Of a DNA stretch of 64,000 nucleotides, positions 1-13,100 are shown in pieces. The notes under the pieces are model-generated. The model worked only from the letters and a program-made list of their open reading frames with translations, was not told where the DNA came from and ran no database searches. How positions within the stretch are numbered: position 1 is the stretch's first letter; the number at the start of each line of letters is the position of its first letter. This DNA comes from Aphrocallistes beatrix (Eukaryota; Porifera; Hexactinellida; Sceptrulophora; Aphrocallistidae). Where the stretch lies: NCBI GenBank assembly GCA_963281255.1, contig OY725490.1:2418001-2482000 (forward strand). The letters run 5' to 3'. A program made the position numbers and the translations under genes.

Positions 1-1211
1 TGCCAAGTAATATAACAGAGTACTTGTAGATGCGCTTACATAGCCTTTAATGGAGGTAATTACATGCTTGATTACTCAAATTACCAAACCAGTAAATAAT
101 TACATAGTTGTTTTTAACTTTAGCTGATTTTCTATTCGATGTCTTCCTTTGTGAATTCCTTGCAGTCATTCTTGGCTACATAAATTTCAGTAATTCTACA
201 ATGGCACTTTTCCCCTTTCCCATCTGGTCTAGATTAGTAATAACAAAATTTTCATATACTCCAATAAAATAAATAGAGACACTGAGTGCATGCAACAAAA
301 TGCATTTAGTGCATGCGTCAAGGATAATCAGCGAATGGGCTAAATTCTTTTAAATAAATGTCCATAGATCTCATATATCATTCACTTGCCAGGAAAAGGT
401 TTAGTACTATCAGATCTACATTTCATTTCTCTGTACCACACCGCAAAATAGAATTAATCACAAAATTCAGTTCCTTTCATCTGTAATATAGAAGCATATG
501 AATAAAGTAATGTTGCAACAGGATGCTATCACATTTCTAGGAACATATTTATCTGATTAAACAATAGTTCCTGGTACGAATGGATAGACTAAGAATCAGA
601 ATTTATAATAGTGCTTTGTTGGATCTAAATTTGACTACTCTCAAACATGGTTAGTTGCACCAGCTGGATTATCTAGTAACATCTTACGACAAATAAAACA
701 CTTAACCAATCCTATTGTTTGGTTCTATTAAAATGAAAGTATTGGTTAATACTAATGTCCTATAGAAATTTACATAATACATCTGGTTAGTGCATTTTTG
801 CTAACACACATAACGTACGAGAGAAAATTTGGATTTGCCATGAAAAGCTTTAAGATCCTTTTTACTTCTTTTCTTGAGACTTCGGGATAAAATGATCCTT
901 TTGAAAGTTAAAGGATCCAAAACCTTTTAAACATAAATATGAATCAAAATAGTTGTGCGTGCGAAAACTGGATAGGAGAAATTATATTTTGTTCTCTGTT
1001 TTAAAGCTGGCTGATCAGTAGCCTCTTTAGTAATCTCCCAGGAACAAGCCCTTGTGATTGCGAATCAACTAAATAATTGTGGGAAGGATATAACTTACGA
1101 TTATGAGTATATAAATGAATGTTTAGGTGCATGTGCTGTGGACTGTAGGTACAAAGGACCCATTGAAATATGTCTGTGACAATAGCCCATTCCGTAAATA
1201 TGAAAACTAAA

Positions 1212-1390
1212 CAGTCGACTCTGCTTAATAGAACCACCTGTTAATCGAGTCAACCGCTTAATCGGACCACTTTTAGCAGGACCGGAATAATTCTTACATA
1301 AAAACTAAAATATCTTTGGCTAATAGGATTCTCCGTTTATTCGGGCAAAATGTCCTCTGATCGAGGTGGTCCTATTAAGCGGAGTCGACT
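1212..1390. mobile_element. Small inverted-repeat element (MITE)
   Basis: The left end reads CAGTCGACTCTGCTTAATAG and the right end is its near-perfect reverse complement (AGTCGACTCCGCTTAATAGG read inward), continuing to ACCACCT on both sides. The interior has no coding capacity. The TIR style resembles pogo/Tc1-type MITEs, but a clean TA duplication was not resolved. Confidence 0.6.
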
Positions 1391-1825
1391 TTATATCGAT
1401 AAAATACTTTTCAAATGGATTGAAATCTGTCAATAACGGCCATACAAAGACTGGCCATGAATGCTGGTGATGACTGTCGTGGGAAGTTTTAATGTAAATA
1501 ATAAATATATTTTTAATGATTTGATATTCATAAAAAGCAAAGTTTGGAGTAAATAAGAGAACCCTGCGAAGCTGCAGCTATATATGCGAATTAGTTAGTA
1601 TCAGTTCGATTTATATGTTAAATCGTCACGATTATGCAATATTATGCATTTCAGTTCTAGATTAATTAACAACAAATGTAATTAGGTAGTAATATATGTA
1701 TATAATTAGCAACCCTAGACATATCCCCTATTCTCCTGAGACCCCCCAAGATTAAACCAGGAAATATTCAACATAGACTTTCACACAAGACTTCAATCAT
1801 ACTTTCATCAGGAGTACATCTAGAC

Positions 1826-1834
1826 TATAAATAG
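1826..1834 (+). promoter_or_regulatory. TATA box of receptor gene A
   Basis: TATAAATAG lies 47 bases before the start codon at 1873. The same element is at the same distance in gene C (36694) and nearly so in gene B (23822). A shared upstream block containing AACCAGRAAATATT precedes all three, which supports a conserved core promoter. Confidence 0.7.
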
Positions 1835-1872
1835 AAGTATGAAGATATATTTTATTGTACTCAACTACAAAG

Positions 1873-1933
1873 ATGATTGTACTACTACGGTGTATAGCTA
1901 TCTTATTACTGAGTTGCTTCTTCTATAGACAAG
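1873..1933 (+). CDS. Gene A exon 1: signal peptide
   Basis: Encodes [20 protein letters not shown], a typical hydrophobic secretion signal, and ends in phase 1 at a GTAATG donor. Genes B and C begin with matching exons ([22 protein letters not shown]). Confidence 0.8.
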
Positions 1934-4087
1934 GTAATGCATTTATTAGTATTTAATTTCTACGTTCCTTTTCACAAACCTAATTTCTTCAATTTTACTA
2001 ATTATTATTTCTTTAATCATTAGTACGTACTAGCAGGATGTATATAGTATACGGTAGAACCACGTTAATATGAATACCAAGGTACGATCCTAATTATTGA
2101 TATTATCCGGAATTCGCATTAGCGAAGTTCTACTATACGTATGTAGCGATAATTTTATTAATTATTGTTTTATTGAATATATTTATTTAGTTACTGGAGA
2201 GCTTTGTGGTGACTTGTTCTGTTATAATGTGAGTAGTGAAGCAAGGAATTGGGATGAAGCTAATACTTCATGTACAGAGATGGGAATGAGCTTAGCACTA
2301 AGGAATATAATAGATGATTTCAGTACAGTACTAAGCAATTCAGAAGGTCATTTTTGGATTGGGTTGAGAAGAGAAGTTGGTCAGAGTAATCTCATATGGA
2401 ACGACGGTGTTATGTTTAGTAGTACTATAGAAGTTAAGGGTATGGATATGGGTATGGGTATGGGTATGGATATGGGTATGGATATGGGTATGGGTAACAG
2501 TAAAGATTGTATTAACATACACAACGACAAAAAGCCTCTACATCTACATCATGAGCATTGCAACTCCGAATCAAAAGTAAATAGATACATATGTCAGAGG
2601 ATGAATGGAACAGGTGAGAATACTTCATGATAAGCTTTATTTTGTAGTTAACATGGTTTGTTTGCTTGTGATGTTCAAACACTTCGTACCCACACCTGTG
2701 AAAAAGTTCTAAATTTCTGAGCAATTAATGAGCAACTAACCCGGTTGTAAGTAAGAATTCACTCTTTCATTCTTTAGATTACTTTATTTAATTTAATGAT
2801 GTAAATGTACTATATACAAGCGCGCTTCGCTTGCTTGTGCTGCGCGGCTTGCGGACACTACGTGTCCGCAGAGTCCCCCTACGGGCGCCTGGAATTACTC
2901 AATCTAGCCTATTTGCGAAATTGTTCAATTTATATAAATATTGTGAGCATAAGTTAACAAATACAGGCTGTAACAAAAGTGTTGTCACCTTTCATCTTAG
3001 CACAAATTTAAATTTGACATTGGGAAAGGAAAAGTTTATTTCGCAAATGGTGTGATGTCACAAAATATTGTAATATGTAGCTAGCGACAGGCTAAGAGTT
3101 TTATATTTGATTAGTATTGGTTCGATATCAATCAAGCATAATGATGAATAATCTAGGGTGACAACACTTTTGTTACACCATGTAATTTCTCATATGGATA
3201 CAAAAATCTAATATTCAAGATCTAAACCCTGAAACCCCATGCCAACCGTTGGAAGCCATCCTCTAGCCTATTTTTGTAATTTGTTTACTTTATGTATCTA
3301 TTGTGAATAAAAGTAAACAAATAATTTATCATATCGATCTGAAAATATAATATTCGAAATTAACACCCCTAAAACCCCATATCAACCTTTGGAAGCTAGT
3401 TTCTAGCTTATTTTGTAATTCGTTTACTTTATGTATCGAATGTACCCCTGAAAACCCCATGTCAACCGTTGGAAGGTAGTCTCTAGCATAACTTACAAAA
3501 TTCGTCAAATCGTGTGAAAATATGTACATAAAGGTGTGAAAATATACAAATAACCTTTTTTACTGCCATACACTATAATATATAACAAGCGCGCTTCGCG
3601 CTTGCTTGCGCTGCGCGGCTGGCGGACACTTTGTGTCCGCCGGAGGCTCCCTTCGGTCGCCTGGAGTCACATTGGTTAATTATAAGGGAGATAACATCTC
3701 TAAATATGTCTGTCCTACTGTGCTAATCGATATCACTCGAAAAATCACCAAATTTGTGAATTTAAAATTTTTTGATGCGTAATGATGACGTCATAACAAA
3801 GTGATGAGTCATCATTTTTTGATGATAGTTACATCATATGTGAGACATGTTAGTATACAGATTCTATTAAAATTTCAGCCTTCTATCTGCTATAATGGCT
3901 GAGTTATGCCCGAATAACTGTGTTGCTTAACTTTTAAAAATATGACAATGACGTCATAATTCCATGATGAGTCGACATTTTGCACTGAACTCAGAACTTA
4001 CTGGAGCCATAGCCAAAAGACTCCCACATGGCAAAAATCAGCCTTCTGCGCCCGGCAGTTTCTTCAATCAATTCGTTACAGATATAT

Positions 4088-4139
<52 letters not shown>

Positions 4140-7100
4140 GTATATACAATCATCGAGTTTTAATAGTAAGGATTGAGGCATTTATAAAAGTTATTGCTTT
4201 GAAGTATTAATAACAATGACAGCCTACAATAGTGTCGTATAATGATTTCTATTGTGAGAGTCAAGCCGTACATAGTATTGTATAGAAAATATGTGAAAAA
4301 TTGTTTTCCATTTTTTTTGCAGAGGTGTTAAAATTTCGCTTAGATTTCCGAACTTAATCCTAGATTCATCATTTAACACCTACATGCCAATTTTCGTATC
4401 TCTACGACTTGCCAATTCTTCAATCAATTCGGACAAACAAACAAAAAAAAAAAGAATCCTAGCGTTTTAATATACTAAGATACTGAGGTTCACTCATTAT
4501 TGATTAGCTAACTACTCTAAGGACCCGAATAAACGGGGGTTGAAAAATTTTGAGGATTTAATAAACGAGAGGATTGGAATAAAGGGGGGAGTGGATTATA
4601 CGGGAGGGGGTTGAATTGAAATCAATTGATGTATTATATAGTAATACGTATCATATTATCTAGAGAATAAAATATTCTATAGAAATCAGATAGAAGACAA
4701 TTGATGTATGAATTCGATGAAAAGCTGTCTTTAGATAAGACTTTTAAAGTCAATTTAAAAACCCTATAGTAATACTAACAAATTCAACTGTAAACTGTAA
4801 TATTCAATTTCGAATCATATACGTACTATACGTAGAATTAAATTCCTTATTGTTAATAGGGAGTTGTTAATAAATACGCGAACTCCACTGTATATGTATG
4901 TGTAGTGCATTGGTTAAGGAACTGACTAACACAGGAAGTTAGTTTTCTGAATGGCATAGGTAAGTAGTTGGAAATTCAAATAAACATGGAGTTACTAGAT
5001 TAAGATCTGAAAAAAATTATCTTATTTTTTCGAAGATTGACTGTAACTTCAAAACTAATGCTATTAATTGACATTCTTTTAGTTGAAACTTCAATAATTT
5101 CATGACAAAAGATGACATCATTGTTTAAGACTGCTTGGGTCACAAAGTACTCTGATATACAAATATAATCCTTTTACACTTGGAATTTCCCCATTCAATC
5201 ACAGACAAATATTAGCCTCAAAATGACAATGCAAAAAATTGTAACTTTGCTCTTAAAATTCACAATTTTATACTTACCTTGTTTAAAGTAGTAGTTTAAC
5301 TAATAATTAGGACTCTTAGTTAGGATTAAACTTAAGTACAATTATATTATATTTTTAAAAAAAATTTCTGAATAAATCTGATTATTTTTTCAGAGCATAA
5401 ATCCAGCTGAATCCTTTAACAAATACTCCAAAATTGCACAACTAAAATATACAGACATACTTAGAAGTTTGCATAACTAAATTCAGTAGTATATAATAAT
5501 ACATTGCTATACTGTGGTAGACAGTTACTGGGATTTCAAAAAGATTGCTACAAAAAATGAGTTCGCATTCCGGAAAAGTTGCTGGTTAACCGCACAGTAT
5601 GGTAGTATCACTCAAATAGTGCATATATAAGACGAAAACTCAGAAATGAAGTAATCCTGAAATTATAATACTATTCCTAAACATATGCATAATACAAGCG
5701 CGATTCGCTTGCTTGCGCTGCGCGGCTGGAGGACACTTTGTGTCCGCTAGAGGCGCCCTTTGGACGCCTGTGGTCACATTGATTAATTATAATGGAGATA
5801 ACATCTCTAAATATGTCTGTCCTACTGTTATATTCGATATCGCACTAAAAATCACCAAATTTGTCAGCCATAGCATAGTCAATTAGGTTTTAATGTTGAT
5901 ATCCGTATTCAGCATTATATTTGTAGAAATTTGAGGGATCACATGACCATGTTCAAGCTGAATATCTTCCTTGACGACGCAGAAATGTGCAGCATTCCAA
6001 TCTCAAACCTCCTAGAAACCCCATCGACTGACCCCTTGTTTTGTACAGTTTATTAAACTTAGTTCCTTTCATCTGTAACATACTAGCATATGAATAAGGG
6101 AATGTTGTAACAGGATGCTATCACATTTCTATGAACATATTTATCTGATTAAACAATAGTTCCTGGTACGAATGGATAGACAAAGAATCAGGATTTAATA
6201 ATAGTGCTTTGTTGGATCTAAATTTGTCTACTCTCAAATATGGTTAGTTGTATCAGCTGGATTATCTAGTAACATCTTACAGACAAATAAAACACAACCA
6301 ATCCGAAATTTACATAATACATCTGCTAACCAATCGGAATAATTGCGGAGAAATATGGATACGGAAAGAGTAAGCGAATACCTAATTGAGAAAATGTGCT
6401 GGCACAAACGATTTATTGGAAGTTCCCATCAAATATAAATATATTGATTAATATGTGATTTCTAAATATATGTAAACCTGTCAATATCGGGTATATACCC
6501 AGGAAATTCACCACGATTGATCGTTTTATAGTATGTAATCACTATAATTAATAAATAATAATAAATATAGTTAAATAATAGTAAATATATGTAACGTTGT
6601 TCATTAAGAACAATCTATGTTTAAGAATACTAGATCTGTTTCAATTTCTGACCCAGATCTAAAATGATTCACTTCGAAACGGTTAAGGAGGTCATTATCG
6701 AAATATTATAAATCCTAATATACTACTTCACCACGTAATTAACTGCTTCCTTCCAGGTTCAACAAGTCTGATAAAATGCTATGACTTCCTTTCTAGAAGT
6801 AGAGCAGTGGTACTGCTTATAGCTTTAGTTAGGATAATTATAGTAAATGTTTGGGAGCTCTACATTTAGTGTTAATTCGTTTGCGGTTCTACCATTTTCA
6901 TTCACAAAGGATGAAATAAATAGTTTAGCGATAATAATTCTTTTTATTTTCAGATGTTTGTATAGAATGTATTCATAATTAAATTTTCTTTTGATTTTTT
7001 TATAAGAAGTAAAGAGTAATAAAACTATAAATTTTCACTTAAATTCTACTACCATTAGAATCTGAAGTAAATAAATAAGGCATAGAGATTTTTTAAAAGT

Positions 7101-10100
7101 ACCAGATAAGCAATGATGATAATGATGATTCCATCACAGTATATAACTTTAATATTTCTAAGTTGCTTCTTCTATGGAAAAGATATGTCATAACAAATTA
7201 GAAATAGTGTTAAGGATTTCCTCTTACTAAAAAAATAATATTCAACCAGCAGTTTCAAATTTTAAGACCTCCTCTTTATAAATATCGTTTTAAAATTCCA
7301 GAATCGCACTTTAACTTCATATATCCGTACCTAAAATATCTGGATTATCAAGTATAAAATTCGATTCCTCTAATATACTATATTGATCATTAACTTGTCG
7401 AATTCATTCATTCATTCATTCATTCATTCATTCATCTATTCCTTCATTATATGTTTAGTTGCTGGAGAACCTTGTACAGACTTTTGTTATTCTGTGACTT
7501 CAAGCTCCTCGTATAATTGGGATGATGCTAATGCTGAATGTGAGAATTCGGGAGGAAACTTAACACTGAGAAACATACTGAGAAATACCAGTACAATACT
7601 AAGCAATCTGAGTTCAAGCGAAACAGTAAATTCTCCGTTTTGGATTGGATTGAGAGAATATTATGAATGGATTGACGGTACTAGGCTTGAAAATAAATCA
7701 GTTCAAGATGGTGAAGGAAAATGTGTCCGTCTTCAAGGAAATTATTCGGAGTTAATAGCTGAAGAATGTAGTCAGAATTATTCGTTTTCTTTATGTCAAA
7801 GACGAAAGAACACAAGTAAGGATTAATAAATAATTTTAGTAAAAAGTATTGTGTACAATGAACACAATGCATGTCTCATTTACAAATCAAAACCAAATAT
7901 AAAAGTAAAATGATTTAAGACAATTCTTATCAAAAGATTCAGGTTACTCAGATTAATGCAGAATTGAAAATCCAGATAAATATTATTTTTTAGAATTATC
8001 CGAACAGAAGTTTACTCTGTTTTGTATTCTTTTAGACGATTCAACTTGTCAGTGTGCAATGTTATCTTCTACTACTAATACTACAACTATTAGAACTACT
8101 AATAGTACTACTCTGACTTCTGGTAATTTTACATTTTGCTTAGGATAAAAATGTTCTTATATTTTAAATCACCGCTTTAATGCACACAAATACTACATAA
8201 TCATGTCACATTATCATTGTTACATTATTTATATTACATTTGTTCGTCTATTCTATAATTGGAGCTTTCTCAACTTTCAATAATTCAAAAAGTGATCACT
8301 CTACGCAAAGCGTTACTTTAGAATTATTTTACAGTTGATACTTCCATAATAGTTAGATAAATACATTCAAATTCCTTCAAAAATAAGGAAAGCTATGTGA
8401 CATTCCTTCTTGTTTATAGTCATTCGCTCATTGGAAGTTAACCTACGTTTTAATGAGGAGCAATGAGATATAAAGCAAATTGAATATTTTGAGGGAATTG
8501 ATGATGTTAACTTTGATAAATCCAAATTATTTGTAGCTCCTGAATCCTGTCCAGATTACTATTATAAAGTGAGTAATGACACAAAGAGTTGGGAAGAAGC
8601 TAGTGCTACGTGTGAGGAGATGGGAGGAAGTTTAGCATTGAGTAATATCCTGAATGATTTCAGTACTGCACTAAATGGTGGAGAAGACAGATTTTGGATT
8701 GGAATGAGAGGATATTACATATGGAACGACGGTTTGAGAGAATATAGACCAATTCAGAATGGAGGCAATGGTTGTGTTGACATGGACAAGAACGGAACTC
8801 TTCATAATCAATCTTGTAACATGCAACAAAAATACATTTGCCAGATAAGGACAATAAGTAAGAACTAAGGAATATTACAGTCATGGTCGCTTAATGTGAA
8901 CTACCAGGACCAAAAAATGTGTTCATAATAGAAATACTTCACATTAATAATTATCCCTCGCCTGGCTAGGTCTCAAAAGTACTATGTCCTATGTAAATAA
9001 TGAAAGTCCTATGTAAATAATGAAATTGTGACCTATGTAAATAATGAAATTGTGACCTATGTAAATAATGAAATTGTGACCAGAAGGTTAGTTCATAATA
9101 AACGAATGTTCATATTAAGCGACCTTGACTGTGTTTAATATAAAATTGCACTAGTACTAGTCTATAGAAATTCGTATACATTAATTGAGGCTAATTTTAA
9201 TAATTGCATTATAATTAGAGTTAGAAATATTGCACACCACAACATATTTATTTCAATCACTTTTGTAAGATTGACCGAATTATTAAAAAAACCATTTGTC
9301 TATATATATATAATCTTAATAAATATATTCTAAGTATAATATAATATCTAGAAGTCATTAGTCGAATGGAATATCTAAACTATTCTTATCTGATTTACCA
9401 AAATTTAGATATCTCAACAGACTCGGAGAGGAACTACAGTCGTGTGTGTGAAAATACAGTTGCATACAATGGGTTTTGTTATGAAGTGGTTGAGATGAAT
9501 GTTAGTTGGAATGTTGCTAACTCAACTTGTAAAGGATTGGGAAGACAGTTAGCGAGAATAACAAAGAATCGTATAAGAAATAATATCCGTGGAAATTTAA
9601 ATAATATGACCAACTATTGGATTGGATTGAGACGAGATGGAAACACTAGTAACTTTGTATTAACAAATGGTACAATTCTCCAATACTCAAACTGGGATAA
9701 AGGTCAGCCTAGTGAAGATGGAGATTGTGTGGTTGTTAGAGGTAATGATTCTAAGTGGATCACTCAGAGCTGTGAGAGTAATAACTTTCTCGTGTGTGAG
9801 AGAGGTAAGTTCAGTCTCATCTTTCTATTCTAAATAATTCTCATGAACCGTTAACTAAGATCTTGACAATAATAATGATTTTATTGATGCTTGTACAATT
9901 AAGTCCATTTTAAGGATTCAGCAGTTTCTAATTTGTTCTGCGAAGTATGACAGCCTAAATTAGATAAATTATGTTGTCCTAGTATTAAGCTAGCATTTCA
10001 AACTGATTCAATCTTATTCTTTATCACCAACTTTATAATAATGCCTCATTGTATCCCAATTATATAACATTTTTTAACAAAGAAAATGAGTGGCAATGTG

Positions 10101-13100
10101 TCAACAATAAAATTATCTTTGTCAGTCAATTGTCACATTGAATTATTATTTTGTACTGGTCGGGAATTTGTATAATTTGTTAGCTTGAAGCAGCTTGTGT
10201 AAGTTACATTCTGATTCATGAGTTTTGAATGTTTCCTATAGATGTGTGTTCAGATTGGACTGTTCAAAATGGAATCTGTTACAGAGCATTCACAAGCACT
10301 ATAACCTGGAATGAAGCAGAACAGAAATGCAGTAATGAATCAGGATATTTGGCTGAAATACCCAACTTTTATGTAAGTAGAAGAATCCGTATACTCATAA
10401 ACTCTACTCTAAATCAGTGTTGGATTGGATTGACACAGAATAATGGATATTCCTGGCAAATTGGAAATTTCAATCTATCGGATCCAAACAGTTGTCCCAT
10501 ACAGACACCTCCTCTGTGTGGATACATGGGACACTTAGGGAGATGGAGAATGAGAAACTGTGAAGATGAACTCAAATGCTACGTTTGTATGAGAGGTAAG
10601 TCTATTGCTCAACCTACGTATATAATAAAATAGGAAATAATACTTGTAGTACTTAATTAGTTAAATATTTTTCTATCAATTAATGTAGGTCCTCTGAGAG
10701 ATACTTTGACATGGCTTGTATGTATAGTGTACACAGTATGTCGCCCTTCACACAAATATGTTAAGTCTGTCGATTTGATTGTGGCCCTCTTTTCAGCTTT
10801 AGATGTGACTTTACTTTAGCTTTCATGCAACTTCATGATTTGGTTTCGATATGAATAAATTTCTTCATATTTACTTTCTTGATTTACTCCAAATCCTCGA
10901 GAAATGAAAATCACTATCATATGCGTATGATGGTAGTGACTAGTGACAAGATCAAGTTCTTTCCGAATATACTAGGTTCTAAAATGAAATGAAATATTCG
11001 AAAGTTCGTAAAATTTATAAATCATAAATATAGTAAAAATCAGATCGACTTAAAGATTTTAAATTCGAGGCAACTGTTTTCTCAGTAAAGGCTAGCTGTC
11101 GTCGTACGCAGATTTGCCATCCGCGCTAATTCACAGGAATGTAACCCTCGTGAACGGCGGATTCTTATATACTATTCTAAAAAATTACAAAAATTCAAAA
11201 GTTAACTCTTCTAGGTGAATTAACAACATATAGAAGAACAATCAATTTGCAGAGAAACCAAAATAGAATCATCAGAGATGGATTTCTTTACAGATTATTC
11301 ACTTCATCTAATCAGTCATTCGACTTAGCTCAAATGGAGTGTAAAGCTACAAATGGAATCTTACACAAATCAGATGATACTGTATTGAACAGTTTATTTA
11401 TAAATATCCAGAGTACCAACTTTAACCGACAACTGCTTCGTAACATCGGAATGTATAACTATACTCCTCAAGTTGGATATTTCAACTTAGCAACTTCACA
11501 AAGTGGGATTCAAGGACCAGATGAATCTGAATGTCTGCTTATACATGAAGATGGAACTCAGGAAAATAGCACGTGTAACCAAAATAGAAATGTCGTTTAT
11601 ATATGTCAGAGTGGTGAGTATCTTAGTGTAAAGACTATTTCATTTCTGATTGAGACAAAATATCAACTGGTTACGGATTTCCGGTTTCAACCTGACCACT
11701 TTTGACCAATTTAGCTTCAAAAGGGACCATTTTGTATGATCGGACTTTTCAGTCTCAATCAGAGTATTATACAGCCCTCCAGAGATACGCTCCTAATCTC
11801 AATCCTCTAAATTTTAATACGCCTAAATCGATGAAATATATTATTTTATTGGGTAAATGGATATTATTCTGGATTTGTATAAAACACTGAAGTTTAAAAT
11901 CTTATGCCTAAAGGAGCGTCTCGCGCTCTTAGATAATTCCTTGGTCTCAACTGGACTACTTCACACCTAATGACTACGGCCTTGTGATGCGATACATCGA
12001 ATAAAAATCTGTCTTAGATAGTAATTCTAAAAAAGTGAATTTATGAATTAACAAACGGGGGGGCGTGAGTAATCGCGGAGGTGTGGAAAGAAAATCTATA
12101 AATTAATAAGCTAGGGAGCCCATTTATTCGGACCCCTATAGTATAACTGTGACGTTAGGAAAATTCTCCTCATACAAACGAATTTTTATAGTCCAGAATC
12201 CAGACCAAATAAAAATCTGGTCAAGCATCTCAACTACCATTCTATCATCGTCTCAAGAAGGAGATTGAATGTTTACTATGTGATTCATAGTTTGATCTAA
12301 CATGATTCTCCTCTAGATTATACTCCAAGGAACAGAATGACATCAATGGTATATGGTAACTTCTGTTATTGGATAGTTACAGGGAATCGTAACCAAACAA
12401 TAGCAGAACAAGAATGTGGAATGTTATATAATGGAAAGTTAGTGAATATAACTGATGAAGCTATTCTGAACAATGTCACTGACTTGATAGACCAGATTGG
12501 AGAATTTGGAGAATATTTCTGGATTTCTAAAAATGGGCCGAAATGTATGATTATTGACACAAATAGAACAGAGAAAGAAGTTGATTGCAATGGGATGTAT
12601 TCACACATTTGTGTTGGAGGACTATATGGTTAGTTATAAACTGTTGAACAACCACAATTATCAACTAATTAATTAATTTGTCGCTTATAATGGCTAGTGA
12701 TTCTGTTATAAGTAATATAATTTAGATTCCAGGCATTTTAAACCATGAGAAGGAAGAATTGAGCAGTGTATGCCCACTTTGGCTTTAGAATTGAGCAAAG
12801 TATGCCCACTTTGGCTTTATAAACAGGTAGGGGCCAGAATATAGTGTCAGGCTGTAATGATGTAGTGACAATCTATATTTGTACTGGATATCACTGATGC
12901 GCATTCTCTTATGTTGCCAAATCGATAGATAAATGATAATAAGGGTAAATTGGGTGTTGATCAGGATTTTCACGCCCCTAAACACTTTGATACTTAAAAT
13001 CATACGCCTAAAGGAGCGTCTCGCACTCCTTGATAATACTTTGTATGTTGCTGATGCTAGAAACTAAAATCACTAGATCATCGTTAGGAATGGGGATCGT

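Larger units (their letters stand above)
1..1872. other. Upstream region of receptor gene A, no gene seen
   Basis: No convincing coding exon on either strand. About 470-715 recurs, with small changes, at about 6058-6300 inside gene A, upstream of a decayed copy of the gene's first exon. A MITE-like inverted repeat lies at 1212-1390. The last 100 bases resemble the upstream regions of genes B and C and hold a TATA box. Confidence 0.6.
2614..7458. other. Large intron of gene A, repeat-filled
   Basis: Contains partial copies of the triple-hairpin repeat (2818-2905, 5694-5870), one long copy (3586-4145), a segment shared with gene B's intron (4490-5040 resembles 24655-25140), a copy of gene A's own upstream region (about 6058-6300) and a decayed first-exon copy (7112-7180). 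No other coding exon is seen. Confidence 0.65.

Noticed and set aside
2831..3055. Open frame rich in Arg and Leu at its start
   Set aside because: It begins inside the GC-rich hairpin head of a dispersed repeat. A similar frame on the minus strand at 37550-37885 is the same artefact.
4028..4210. Open frame with a Tyr-Ile run
   Set aside because: Translation of a (TA)n microsatellite.
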